64,000 bases of DNA from Buchananella sp. 14KM1171 (GTDB taxonomy: Bacteria; Actinomycetota; Actinomycetes; Actinomycetales; Actinomycetaceae): assembly GCF_041380365.1 (NCBI RefSeq), contig NZ_CP159981.1, forward strand, positions 2,170,001 to 2,234,000. The letters are read 5' to 3'. Position 1 is the stretch's first letter. Each line of letters begins with the position of its first letter. Positions 1 through 7,848 of this stretch are shown in pieces. The notes below the pieces were generated by a model. It ran no database searches, was not told the origin of the DNA, and saw only the letters and a list, made by a program, of their open reading frames with translations. The translations under genes and the position numbers were made by a program.

Positions 1-1740
1 CTTCTTGCCCAGGGCCCGGCGCCAGGACGCGGCGGGCCGCGCCGAAGCTGACTGCGCCAGGTCACCCACCACGGTGAGGGAGTGGGCGGGGCAGCGGCGC
101 AGGATCGCCCGCCATGCCATCGGGCTAAGCTCCTGGGCCTCGTCGACGATCACGTGCCCGTAGGTCCAGGACCTGTCCCGGCCGGCCCGCTCGGCCAGCG
201 TCAGCTCCGGGCCGGTCTCCGCAAACCGCTCGGCCAGCATGGCCGCTGAGACGATCCCGTTCTCCAGCCCCGCCGTCTCCAGCGCGGCCTGCGCCGCGGC
301 CACCTCCGCCGCCCGGCGCGCCTCCTCGGCCCGCTTGGTGCGCTCGAGCGCCGTGTCTCCCACCAGCTCGGCCAGCTCGTCCAGCAACGGAATGTCAGCC
401 TCGGTGAGCGGGGAGCCCAGCGGGCGCCACACCAGGGCCTTCTCGTCCTCGCTCAGCTCGGGCGCAAAAGTGTCCAAGAAGTGGGGGTGGTAGTAGATGC
501 GCGCCAGCAGCGACTGGATGTCGATGGGCATCCAGCACTTGTTGAGCGCCACGCGCACGTCGCGGTCCTGGCGCAGGTCCTCCCGCATCCAGTCCTCCAC
601 CTCCGCGTCCGCGCTGCGGCGGTAGGCCACGGCCAGGCGGGCGGAGAGCGAATCCAGCATCGCCTCCACGAACTTCACCCGGGCCTCGTTGTGCGCGAAA
701 CCCGTGCGTCTGGCCCGCGTCTGGGCCGCCTTCACCTCGCCCGGGTCCAGGGCGATGGTCAGGCCGCTGACCCGCAGCTTCTGGGGCTCGGGCACCCGCT
801 GGTAGGAGGCGACGACCCGGGCAAGCACCCGGCTCCACAGCGGGCGCCCCTTGATCTCTGCGGCGCGGCGCGAGTCCACCGCCCCCACCCGGTAGCCCGG
901 CAGCAGGTCACCCATGGTGGTCGAAACCACGCCGGACTCGCCCAGCGAGGGCAGCACGTGCTCGATGTAGCGCAGGAAGGTGCGCGATGGCCCCACCACC
1001 AGCACCCCAGAGCGGGCCAGGCGCTCGCGGTGGGTGTGCAGCAGGTAGGCGGCGCGGTGCAGCGCAACCGCCGTCTTGCCGGTGCCCGGGCCGCCCTGGA
1101 CCACGGTCACGCCGTCCAGCGGGGCGCGCACTACCACGTCCTGCTCGGCCTGGATCGTGGCCACGATGTCGTTCATGCGCCCGGAGCGGGCGGCCGCCAG
1201 CGCACCGAACAGCGCGCCCTCACCGCGCACCTGGGTCAGGTCCACCGCCCCGGAGGTGTCCAGCAGGTCGTCCTGCAGGTCGATCACCTGGCGGCGGCGC
1301 GTGACCACGTGACGCCGGCGAGCCACCCCGAGCGGGTGGGCGGCGGTGGCCCGGTAGAAGGGCTCGCAGGCCGGGGCGCGCCAGTCCAGCAGGAGCTTGT
1401 TGCCCTCGGAGTCGTGCAGGCCGATGCGCCCCACGTAGCGCTCCTCGCCGTCGCTCATGTCCAGGCGCCCAAACACCAGGCGCTCCTCGACCTGACTGAG
1501 CCGCTGGGCCTCGTCGCCGTAGTGGGCGGCCAGGGCGTCGCGCTCCGTGAGCGACTGGGGCGTGCCGGCCACCGCCTCGCCCTGCACGCGGCTCTGCTCC
1601 GCCCGGTAGTGCTCGCGGCGGGCATCCAACGCCTGGTAGGCGGCGCTCACGCGCTCCTGCTCGCGCGCGATCTCCGCATCCCGCACCAACTCGACTGCGG
1701 CGGCCTCAGCGCCTTCCTGTCCCAGCGCGGCGTCGGCCAT
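1..1740 (-). CDS. HelD/HelR-type RNA polymerase motor ATPase (UvrD-like), 3' end outside window
   Basis: Superfamily 1 ATPase of the HelD/HelR group, which displaces or recycles RNA polymerase. The visible 580 residues begin with an Arg/Glu-rich helical N-terminal region, followed by the HelD-specific block containing YVGRIGL and LLLDWRAP. Walker A (GGPGTGKTAVAL) lies near residue 214 and the Walker B-like VIVDEAQELSP near residue 530; the gene then runs off the left edge. The group rather than plain UvrD/PcrA is indicated by the long N-terminal arm and the WRAP segment before Walker A. I chose the ATG at 1740. An in-frame GTG lies directly before it, and a TTG at 1827 preceded by GAAAGG is also possible, adding a Pro/Ala-rich leader. 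In actinobacteria HelR proteins are linked to rifampicin tolerance; that role is inferred from family membership only. Confidence 0.88.
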   Translation of the reverse strand, partial: MADAALGQEGAEAAAVELVRDAEIAREQERVSAAYQALDARREHYRAEQSRVQGEAVAGTPQSLTERDALAAHYGDEAQRLSQVEERLVFGRLDMSDGEERYVGRIGLHDSEGNKLLLDWRAPACEPFYRATAAHPLGVARRRHVVTRRRQVIDLQDDLLDTSGAVDLTQVRGEGALFGALAAARSGRMNDIVATIQAEQDVVVRAPLDGVTVVQGGPGTGKTAVALHRAAYLLHTHRERLARSGVLVVGPSRTFLRYIEHVLPSLGESGVVSTTMGDLLPGYRVGAVDSRRAAEIKGRPLWSRVLARVVASYQRVPEPQKLRVSGLTIALDPGEVKAAQTRARRTGFAHNEARVKFVEAMLDSLSARLAVAYRRSADAEVEDWMREDLRQDRDVRVALNKCWMPIDIQSLLARIYYHPHFLDTFAPELSEDEKALVWRPLGSPLTEADIPLLDELAELVGDTALERTKRAEEARRAAEVAAAQAALETAGLENGIVSAAMLAERFAETGPELTLAERAGRDRSWTYGHVIVDEAQELSPMAWRAILRRCPAHSLTVVGDLAQSASARPAASWRRALGKK

Positions 1741-1993
1741 CACGGCGGCGGGGCGGCCGGCCTGCCCACTCAGGGCGGCGGCGGGGGCGGGGGGAGCGGA
1801 CGGGACAACCGGGGTGCGTTTCGTCAACGGAGAGGCAACCTTTCAACAGGGGGCCATCCATTATGGCCAATCGAGGCGGCGCGTGGGGAGCGGATGCGCC
1901 CGCTGCGCTGAGCGCAAAGTCCCACTCCGCAGGCTGGTTTGGAATCGCCAGGGCGGCTGGGACGTTCTACCCTCTAAAGAGAAGGGAGGCGGC

Positions 1994-3133
1994 ATGAGTG
2001 ACCTTTTCACCCGCGAAGTAGCCAGCTTCCGCGCGCCGGTTTTGATCCACCACCTCAGCGGTGGCATGGACGCGGGCGACGCGGGCCGGCTGGTGAGCGA
2101 GCAGCTGCGCGCCGCCCTGCCCGCCACCCGGATCGGCACGTTCAACACGGACGCGCTGCTGGACTACCGCTCCCACCGCCCCACCGTCTGGGTGGAGAAC
2201 TGGCAGGTGGGCGGGGTCCACGAGCCCGAACTGGCGCTGGACCTGGTGCACGACTACGAGGGCACGCCGATCCTGCTGCTGCACGGCCCGGAGCCGGACT
2301 TCAAGTGGAATGCGTTTCGAGACGAGGTGGCGCGCATCGTCAAGGAGGCGGGCGTGGAACTGACCGTCTCTGCCTTCGGCGTGCCCGTGCCGGTGCCGCA
2401 CACGCGCCCCACCCCGGTGCACGCGACCGGCACGGCCGCCGCCCACCTGCAGCGCCCCTCGCTGATCGGGGCGATGCAGACCGCCGCCTCCCTGGACATG
2501 CTGCTGGATGTGGACCAGGCCCAGCGCGGCGGCGACACGCTGCAATTGGTTGCCTTCGTGCCCTTCTACCTGGGCGATTCCTCCAGCGCCGGGGCGGCCG
2601 CAGCCGTGATCGGGCACCTGAGCGAGGTCACCGGCCTGAAGCTGCCGGTGGGGGACCTGGAGGCGGCCGCCTCCTCCCAGGCCGCTCCGGTGGAGAGCAT
2701 CCTGGAACTGGCCGGCGGCGAGGACGGCCAGTTCGGCGAGTTCGTCTCCATGCTGGAAAAGCAGTACGACAACGCCCTGCCCGCCATGGCGCAAAGCGCC
2801 GCGAAGGCGGAGAGCGGCGAGCTGCCCACCGGCGAGGAGATCGCCCAGGCCATGCAGGGCTACCTCGCCTCCCTGAGCGAGCAGGGCGCGGCCGCGCGCA
2901 CCGCCGCCGCGCAGCCTGCGCCCGCTGCACCCTCGCACTCCACCGCCCCGCCGCGCGCCCCGCGTCACCGCCGCGAGGACCCAGTCAGCGTCCAGTTCTT
3001 CGGTGGCGGGGGAGTACTGGAGGGCGGGGACGACGACGCCACCGGCCGATTCGAGGCGCCTGGCCCCGGTGAGGTGCCGCCGGGGGACGACGCCGCCACC
3101 GGGCACCCCGAGGACCCGCAGCCGGAGAGCTAA
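1994..3133 (+). CDS. PAC2 family protein
   Basis: Predicted 379-residue soluble protein of the PAC2 (proteasome assembly chaperone 2-like, formerly DUF75) family, widespread in actinobacteria, including species without a proteasome; its molecular role is not established. The PAC2 fold covers roughly residues 15-290, with the typical opening that includes VLIHHLSGGMDAGDAG and the segment PTVWVENWQVGG. The last 90 residues are Ala/Pro- and Asp-rich and probably disordered. The ATG at 1994 is preceded by GAAGGGAGGC, a good ribosome binding site; an upstream extension of the open frame lacks one. It is divergent from the HelD-type gene. No proteasome genes are seen nearby. Confidence 0.85.
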   Translation: MSDLFTREVASFRAPVLIHHLSGGMDAGDAGRLVSEQLRAALPATRIGTFNTDALLDYRSHRPTVWVENWQVGGVHEPELALDLVHDYEGTPILLLHGPEPDFKWNAFRDEVARIVKEAGVELTVSAFGVPVPVPHTRPTPVHATGTAAAHLQRPSLIGAMQTAASLDMLLDVDQAQRGGDTLQLVAFVPFYLGDSSSAGAAAAVIGHLSEVTGLKLPVGDLEAAASSQAAPVESILELAGGEDGQFGEFVSMLEKQYDNALPAMAQSAAKAESGELPTGEEIAQAMQGYLASLSEQGAAARTAAAQPAPAAPSHSTAPPRAPRHRREDPVSVQFFGGGGVLEGGDDDATGRFEAPGPGEVPPGDDAATGHPEDPQPES

Positions 3134-3396
3134 CAGGACCCGGCTGGGGGCGGCGCGCTCGCGGTGAGGCGGGCGAGCAACGTCGTCCACGGCGCCGATG
3201 ATTTGGCCGCCGGCCAGGCCGCCAGGCGAGTGAACGCGGGGTGAATTAGCGCCCAACCGAATTCGTCCAATTTGTTACCTGTATTCAAAAAATGCGCACG
3301 CAGGTGTGTGATAGGTGACATACTGACGTTGTCTATCGGGGTCGGGGCAGGCCGGCGGGAAGAGCCCCAGGCCCGCAGCAAGGGGAGTGAATTCAG
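3134..3396. other. Intergenic leader of the cold-shock gene
   Basis: This 263-base stretch between the PAC2 gene and the cold-shock gene is relatively AT-rich from about 3250 to 3340. I see no ORF. Cold-shock genes commonly carry long 5' leaders, and the AT-rich part could hold the promoter (for example TTGTTA near 3274 or GTCTATC near 3333), but no convincing -35/-10 pair stands out. Confidence 0.35.
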
Positions 3397-3603
3397 ATGG
3401 TGCAGGGAGTGGTCAAGCGATTCAGCCCCGAGAAGGGGTGGGGCTTCCTAGAGCAGAGCGACGGCCAGGGGCCGGACGTCTTTGTTCACTACAGCTCCAT
3501 CCAGACCGAGGGCTTCAGGACCCTGGAGCGCGGCCAGCGCGTCGAGTTCGAGATCACCCAGGGACCCAAGGGGCTGCAGGCAAGCAACGTGGTGCCGCTC
3601 TAA
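3397..3603 (+). CDS. Cold-shock protein, CspA family
   Basis: Sixty-eight residue single-OB-fold nucleic-acid-binding protein, the normal size for bacterial cold-shock proteins. Both RNA-binding motifs are present: RNP1 (KGWGFLE, residues 13-19) and RNP2 (VFVHYS, about residues 29-34). It likely acts as an RNA chaperone in the cytoplasm. The ATG at 3397 follows AAGGGGAGTGA, a suitable ribosome binding site. The gene appears monocistronic, followed by a convergent gene. Confidence 0.93.
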   Translation: MVQGVVKRFSPEKGWGFLEQSDGQGPDVFVHYSSIQTEGFRTLERGQRVEFEITQGPKGLQASNVVPL

Positions 3604-3639
3604 CCCCCTAAGCACGGGGCCGGGTCTGCACCGGGGCCG

Positions 3640-4497
3640 CTAGTCGCGGTAGGGCTCGTTGCCGGCCGCGAAGGCCACCAGCTTCTCCCCGGAAATGAAC
3701 GCCGCCGGCAGCGGCAGGCGCAAGAGCAGGCGGGTCAACTCGCTGCGCTCCCAGCAGACGTCGGGCGCGAACGCGAGCACAAAGTTGCCGTAGCGGCGCC
3801 CGGTCAACAAGGCCGGCAGGCTGATCAGCGCCGTCGACTCGGGGCGGCCCCACACCTCCAGGGCGGTGGCCACCTCCCGCCTGGCCTCAGTAAGGGGCGG
3901 GCGCGCACCCAGATTGGCCAGGTAGAGCCCGCCCTCCTCCAGGCGGGACCGGACGGCCTGCACAAACTCGGCGGTGCGCAGGTGGGCGGGCACGTCGCGC
4001 CCCACAAAGACATCGCGCGTAATCGCCTCGAAGCGCGCACTGCCCTCGGCGAGCACGGCCCGCGCCTCACCGTGGCGAACCCGTAGGCGGGGGGAGCGGG
4101 GAAGGTCGAACCACTGGCGGGCGTTGGCGGCCAGCACCGAGTCGTACTCCACGGCCACCTGGGCCGAGCCCGGAAAGCGAGCGTCCCAGGCGCGGGCCAG
4201 CGCGCAGCCACCCCCGCCCAGGTGCAGCGCCCGCACCGGGCCCTCGCCGCGCGCCGCCCGCAGCGCCGCCGTCATCTGCTGCATGTACTCGAACTCCAGG
4301 TGGGCCGGGTCTGCATCCAGGTAAGAGGACTCCACCCCGTCCACGTAGAGCAACACCCCGCGATCGTCCAGGTGGCACTCAAGCAGCGCGTGCTGGCCGC
4401 GCACCGGGCCCTCGGGCAGGTCGAACTGCGGGGTGGTGGCCCGGGAGGCCGTCCGGGACGCGGCGGCGCGGGAAGTAGAGGAACGTTTGCGGCTCAC
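3640..4497 (-). CDS. Spermidine-synthase-like SAM-dependent methyltransferase-fold protein
   Basis: Protein of about 285 residues with the Rossmann-like core of spermidine synthases and related methyltransferases: a Gly-rich nucleotide loop (HLGGGGCALARAW), an acidic residue after strand 2 (AVEYDSV) and the segment TRDVFVGRDVPAHL. It lacks a recognisable polyamine-specific signature and belongs to the actinobacterial 'fused/spermidine synthase-like' group of unknown substrate, so polyamine synthesis should not be assumed. I place the start at GTG 4497: TACCTT lies six bases upstream, an arrangement typical of leaderless mRNAs. A longer frame from 4617 would run through the dinB start and is unlikely; ATG 4536 is the other alternative. 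Divergent from dinB. Confidence 0.75.
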   Translation of the reverse strand: MSRKRSSTSRAAASRTASRATTPQFDLPEGPVRGQHALLECHLDDRGVLLYVDGVESSYLDADPAHLEFEYMQQMTAALRAARGEGPVRALHLGGGGCALARAWDARFPGSAQVAVEYDSVLAANARQWFDLPRSPRLRVRHGEARAVLAEGSARFEAITRDVFVGRDVPAHLRTAEFVQAVRSRLEEGGLYLANLGARPPLTEARREVATALEVWGRPESTALISLPALLTGRRYGNFVLAFAPDVCWERSELTRLLLRLPLPAAFISGEKLVAFAAGNEPYRD

Positions 4498-4534
4498 CCG
4501 CCAAAGGTAATATGCGCGCGTAAAGGAGGCCGCC

Positions 4535-5923
4535 ATGAGCAACGCTCCCCGCAGCGCCGCAGCGCGCCGCAACTGGGGTGACGACGACTCCGGCACGCCC
4601 ATCCTCCACCTGGACATGGACGCCTTCTTCGCCTCCGTGGAGGAACTGGACTACCCCCACCTTCGCGGCAGGCCCCTCGCCGTGGGCGGGCGGGAACGCG
4701 GCGTCATCAGCGCCGCCAACTACCAGGCGCGCGCGTACGGGGTGCGCTCTGCCATGCCCACCCACCTGGCCCTTGCCGCCTGCCCCCAACTGGTACTGCA
4801 GCCCGGCAGGTTCTCCCGCTACCGGGAGGTCAGCGCCGCCGTGATGGCGCTGCTCGCAGAGGTCACCTACCGGGTGGAACAGGTCAGCGTGGACGAGGCC
4901 TACCTGGACGTCTCCGGGGCCCGGCGCACCGGCGGCAGCCCAGTGGAGATCGGCGCACACCTGCGCCAGCGGATCCGCGAACGGGTGGGGGTGCCCGCCT
5001 CCGTCGGCGTGGGCTCCACCAAGCTGATCGCCAAACTGGCCTCCGCGCACGCCAAACCCGACGGCCTCCTGCTCATCCCCGCCCAGCGCTCCCTGGAGTT
5101 CCTCCACTCCCTGCCCGTGGGCGCCATCCCCGGGATCGGGGCGGTGACCCAAAGGAAACTGTCCGCCCGCGAGCTCCACACCGTGGGGGACCTAGCCGAC
5201 CTGCTGCTCACCGGGCTCCTGCCGGGCGCGCGGCACGCTGCGGGCGCCCCGGCCGCCGGACACGCTGCGGGCGCCCCGGCCGCGCGGCACGGCGGCAGCG
5301 TCGTCCCCGTCACCGCGCTACCACTGTTACCGGGCGGGCGGGAACTGGAGCGACTGGTGGGCAGGTCGGCCGCAGAGAGCCTGGCGCGCATGGTCTTCAA
5401 CAACGACCGCCGCCAGGTGCGCCCCGAACGCCAGGAGAAATCCCTGGGCAAGGAACGCACCTTCGCCACCAACCTGCGCACCAAGGCCGAGCTCGCCCAG
5501 CACGTGCGCAAGTTCGCCTACCACTGCGCCGCCTCCCTGCGCACCGCGAACCAGCGCGCCAGCGTGGTGGCGATCAAGGTCAGGGACGGGCAGTTTCGCA
5601 CCGTCACCCGCTCGCGCAGCCTGGACCGACCCAGCAACGCGGTCGGGCAGATCACCGATGCGGCCCTGGCCCTGCTGGAGACGCTGCCCATGCCACCCAC
5701 CGGCGTCAGGCTGCTCGGCGTGCGCGTGGAGGGACTGGTAGGGCAGGAGAGCGGATACCAGGCTGCCTTCGACGACGACCCGCGCGACTCCGCCTCCGCC
5801 CACGGCGTCGACGAGGTGCGCCGGCGCTTTGGCACCGACGCCCTGCTCCCGGCGGCCCTCCTCCCGACCGCCCTACCGGGAAAGCAGGAAAGGCCGCCCG
5901 GCGGTGGGGCCACCACCCCTTAG
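4535..5923 (+). CDS. dinB: DNA polymerase IV (Y-family translesion polymerase)
   Basis: Error-prone Y-family polymerase that bypasses damaged bases. Of its 462 residues, the palm/finger domain occupies the first 200, with catalytic Asp in LHLDMDAFFASVE (about residues 24-36) and the SVDEAYLDV motif (about residues 117-125). A helix-hairpin-helix follows (IPGIGAVTQRKL). The little-finger domain contains KSLGKERTFATNL (about 309-321). An unusual Ala/Gly/His-rich insertion encoded by a 27-bp tandem repeat sits between the HhH and little-finger regions. The start ATG has AAGGAGG five bases upstream and overlaps the promoter of the divergent methyltransferase-like gene. No LexA box was recognised. 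Confidence 0.95.
   Translation: MSNAPRSAAARRNWGDDDSGTPILHLDMDAFFASVEELDYPHLRGRPLAVGGRERGVISAANYQARAYGVRSAMPTHLALAACPQLVLQPGRFSRYREVSAAVMALLAEVTYRVEQVSVDEAYLDVSGARRTGGSPVEIGAHLRQRIRERVGVPASVGVGSTKLIAKLASAHAKPDGLLLIPAQRSLEFLHSLPVGAIPGIGAVTQRKLSARELHTVGDLADLLLTGLLPGARHAAGAPAAGHAAGAPAARHGGSVVPVTALPLLPGGRELERLVGRSAAESLARMVFNNDRRQVRPERQEKSLGKERTFATNLRTKAELAQHVRKFAYHCAASLRTANQRASVVAIKVRDGQFRTVTRSRSLDRPSNAVGQITDAALALLETLPMPPTGVRLLGVRVEGLVGQESGYQAAFDDDPRDSASAHGVDEVRRRFGTDALLPAALLPTALPGKQERPPGGGATTP
5234..5283 (+). repeat. 27-bp tandem repeat inside dinB
   Basis: Two copies of a 23-base identical block (5234-5256 and 5261-5283) at a period of 27 bases. It is in frame, so it encodes two copies of a nine-residue Ala/Gly/Pro/His unit (HAAGAPAAG, HAAGAPAAR), lengthening the linker after the helix-hairpin-helix. 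Confidence 0.9.
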
Positions 5924-5930
5924 CGGGTCC

Positions 5931-6035
5931 GTGTCCCTAGCGCGCGTGTGTACCTAGCGTGCGTGTGTCCTTAGCGCGCCGCGCTCGCGGCTGGCGGTGT
6001 GCGGGCGGATGGCGGTGCGCGCCGCGCTCGCGGTT
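5931..6035 (+). repeat. Short degenerate direct repeats between dinB and the DUF3040 gene
   Basis: Three units of about 17 bases built on CCTAGCGCGCGTGTGT occur at 5931-5975, followed by two copies of GCGCGCCGCGCTCGCGG (about 5974 and 6017) at a period of 43 bases. The rest of the 210-base gap holds a possible -10 (TATTCT, about 6090) for the downstream gene. Confidence 0.6.
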
Positions 6036-6133
6036 GGCCACGTCGTCGCCGGGTGTAGACGGGTGAGGCGGCGCACTTCCGGGACCGGTATTCTGTGGGG
6101 TAGCGATTCCTTACGGAAGGGGAGGGGGCGGCA

Positions 6134-6625
6134 ATGGCACTGTCCGATCGCGAACGCGAGGTCTTGGCAGAACTCGAAGCGCAGCTACGCGCCGAGATGG
6201 GCACCGACGCCTCTGCCGATTTCGACGCGGCTACCCCCGGAGAGGTAACCCCCGATTCGTCCGTCGCCCAGCCCGGCGAAGGCGTGGACGACGTTCCCTC
6301 CAGCCCCGCCGACGAGTCCGGCCGCTCCGATGCAGGCACTGCCGGGGCCCGGGAGTCCCAGCGGTCAAGCCCGCGTCCCGCAGGCCAGGAGCGTGTGGTC
6401 AAGCCCGTTGCTCAGGCTAAGCGCCTGTCCATCCAGCACATGCTGGTCGGGGCGCTGCTGCTGGTGGTCGGGCTCGGCGTGATAGTCGCCGGGGTCTCGA
6501 TGGGGGCCAGCGCGCTTTCCGTGGTCGTTGGCGTGGCCGGTTTCGTCTGCGCGCTCTTTGGCGCTCTCTACGCTGTCACCCCGGCCCCGGTCTCCGGCAA
6601 GAGGAACCGTCCCACCCGCCGCTAG
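6134..6625 (+). CDS. DUF3040 family membrane protein
   Basis: Protein of 163 residues of an actinobacteria-specific family of unknown function. The N-terminal signature (MALSDREREVLAELEAQL) is the conserved DUF3040 helix. It is followed by about 70 residues of acidic, Ser/Pro-rich linker, two adjacent transmembrane helices (about residues 104-124 and 128-150) and a basic tail (KRNRPTRR). Members usually sit next to dinB or the mraZ/rsmH cluster, as here. The ATG is preceded by GGAAGGGGAGGGGG. The linker is longer than in typical members. Confidence 0.82.
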   Translation: MALSDREREVLAELEAQLRAEMGTDASADFDAATPGEVTPDSSVAQPGEGVDDVPSSPADESGRSDAGTAGARESQRSSPRPAGQERVVKPVAQAKRLSIQHMLVGALLLVVGLGVIVAGVSMGASALSVVVGVAGFVCALFGALYAVTPAPVSGKRNRPTRR

Positions 6626-6671
6626 CGGGGAGATCTCCTGACAGTCAGCCCGGCGGCGGTCCCGCTGGGTG

Positions 6672-6773
6672 GCACGGAGCGTACAAGCGTGCGGTTGGGG
6701 TACGTGTGACCGCTTGGGGGCGTGGCACCGGTCGGTCGGATGTACCCCGTTGTCACATTTGCGAGCTCGGGGT
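6672..6773 (+). repeat. 102-bp palindromic repeat element, copy 1
   Basis: The layout is a 32-base left arm, a 38-base centre and a 32-base right arm. The arms meet the centre as GGGGTAC and GTACCCC and are imperfect inverted copies of each other. The left arm is of type A (GAGCGTACAAG), the right arm the complement of type B (CATTTGCGAGCTC). The centre includes ACCGGTCGGTCGGAT. Confidence 0.8.
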
Positions 6774-6856
6774 GCTCCGGCGGGTCGCGAGCCCTGGGGT
6801 GGTCCGGTTCGGGGGTGCGAGCCCTGGAGTGGGCTGGTTTGGCTGGGTGCTGGGTG

Positions 6857-6958
6857 GCACGGAGCGTACAAGTGTGCGGTTGGGGTACGTGTGACCGCTT
6901 GGGGGCGTGGCACCGGTCGGTCGGATGTACCCCGTTGCAGCATTTGCGAGCTTGGGGT
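6857..6958 (+). repeat. 102-bp palindromic repeat element, copy 2
   Basis: Same arrangement as the copy 185 bases upstream (arm A, centre, complement of arm B), with a few substitutions. Together with flanking bases the two form a 185-bp tandem duplication that starts at about 6664. Confidence 0.8.
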
Positions 6959-7077
6959 GCTCCGGCGGGTCGCGAGCCCCGGGCACGCGGTGACCCGGCA
7001 GGTCCCCCTCCACTTCCATCCACGCCCCGGCGGCCCGCCCCGTGCGCGCCGGCAAAACCGTTGATTTTCTGCGCAAA

Positions 7078-7123
7078 AGGCGCCTCTTGTCCCGGTATGT
7101 CGGGCAGGGGCGCCTCTCTTTTT
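7078..7123 (+). terminator. Terminator-like hairpin with T-run, no obvious parent gene
   Basis: AGGCGCC (7078-7084) pairs with GGCGCCT (7109-7115), with an inner CCCG/CGGG stem and a terminal run of five T at 7119-7123. The nearest upstream gene ends 450 bases away, so this may end a long mRNA or a small RNA; an A-run precedes the hairpin. Confidence 0.5.
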
Positions 7124-7206
7124 GGGCGCGGGCGCGGCGGCGTCGGACAAAATCCCTCCACTTTCCTCCCCGCCTTGTTTTGCAACGAAAACTAGGTATC
7201 AGAACC

Positions 7207-7260
7207 TTGATCATTTCCCCTGAAACGCCCTTATCTGGAAGATGGTGGAGTAAAGTGGAG
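7207..7260 (+). promoter_or_regulatory. mraZ promoter with MraZ boxes
   Basis: A -35 TTGATC (7207-7212) and -10 TTATCT (7231-7236) are separated by 18 bases. Directly downstream are two direct repeats, GTGGAG at 7245-7250 and 7255-7260, with a four-base spacer, giving one helical turn of spacing. This matches the GTGG-containing repeats bound by MraZ in other bacteria, so autorepression of the dcw cluster is likely. Confidence 0.7.
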
Positions 7261-7282
7261 GGCTAAGGGGGGAGGTGAAGGC

Positions 7283-7717
7283 ATGTTTCTTGGTCACTAC
7301 ACGCCGCGGCTGGATGACAAGGGGCGCCTGATCCTGCCCGCTCGCTTCCGTGACGTCCTCAAGCGCATCGGCAGTGACGAACTGGTCATTACCCCCGGCC
7401 AGGAGGGCTGCCTTTACGTCTACCCGTACGAGGAATTCCAGGAGATCCACGCGCGGATGCGTGCCCAGGCCTCCTCGAACGCTGCGGTTCGTCACATTGA
7501 GCGCTTCATGCTCTCCAGCGCCCACCTGGAGCGCCCGGACAGCCAGGGACGGGTCACCATCCCGGCCCACCTGCGGGACAAGGCGGAACTGGAGAAGGAC
7601 CTGCTGGTGGCGGGTGTGGGCCAGCGCTTCGAGATCTGGTCCGTGCCCAGGTGGGAGGCCTACCAGGTGGAGCAGAGCGAAGCCCTTGCCCACGTGCAGG
7701 AGGAGATCTTCCTGTGA
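7283..7717 (+). CDS. mraZ: Transcriptional regulator MraZ
   Basis: DNA-binding regulator at the head of the division and cell-wall cluster. The 144-residue length is normal. It has the two SpoVT/AbrB-like halves: residues 1-60 (MFLGHYTPRLDDKGRLILPARFRD) and 75-125 with the second DxQGRVTIPAHLR motif. The ATG follows GGGGGGAGGTGAAGG. It probably binds the GTGGAG repeats in its own promoter and controls rsmH, ftsL and downstream genes. Confidence 0.96.
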   Translation: MFLGHYTPRLDDKGRLILPARFRDVLKRIGSDELVITPGQEGCLYVYPYEEFQEIHARMRAQASSNAAVRHIERFMLSSAHLERPDSQGRVTIPAHLRDKAELEKDLLVAGVGQRFEIWSVPRWEAYQVEQSEALAHVQEEIFL

Positions 7718-7848
7718 CCGGTGCCTTCAGGCCTCCTTCCGCTTCGCGGCCGCCTTCCCCAGGGCCGTGAGCCGGCGGGAGCCCTGAGGGAACCGGAAGA
7801 ACCGAATAGTCACGACACGAATCCGATGAGACGCCGAGAGGAGGCGAG

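Larger units (their letters stand above)
6626..7282. other. Gene-free region with repeats upstream of mraZ
   Basis: This 657-base region has no credible gene; its open frames are repeats read in several frames. It contains a 185-bp tandem duplication carrying two 102-bp palindromic elements, a terminator-like hairpin at 7078-7123 and the mraZ promoter with MraZ boxes. The same element recurs at 34.6-35.0 kb. Confidence 0.7.

Noticed and set aside
481-1911. Long open frame on the + strand (476 codons) opposite the HelD-type gene
   Set aside because: High-GC shadow frame with no family features; the minus strand has an unmistakable ATPase.
6704-6748. tRNA-like element in the repeat centre
   Set aside because: No cloverleaf or T-arm GGTTCRA pattern; pairing is limited to the arm borders.
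6669-7195. Overlapping ORFs in the region before mraZ
   Set aside because: They are translations of the 102-bp repeat in several frames and on both strands; no start site or homology.
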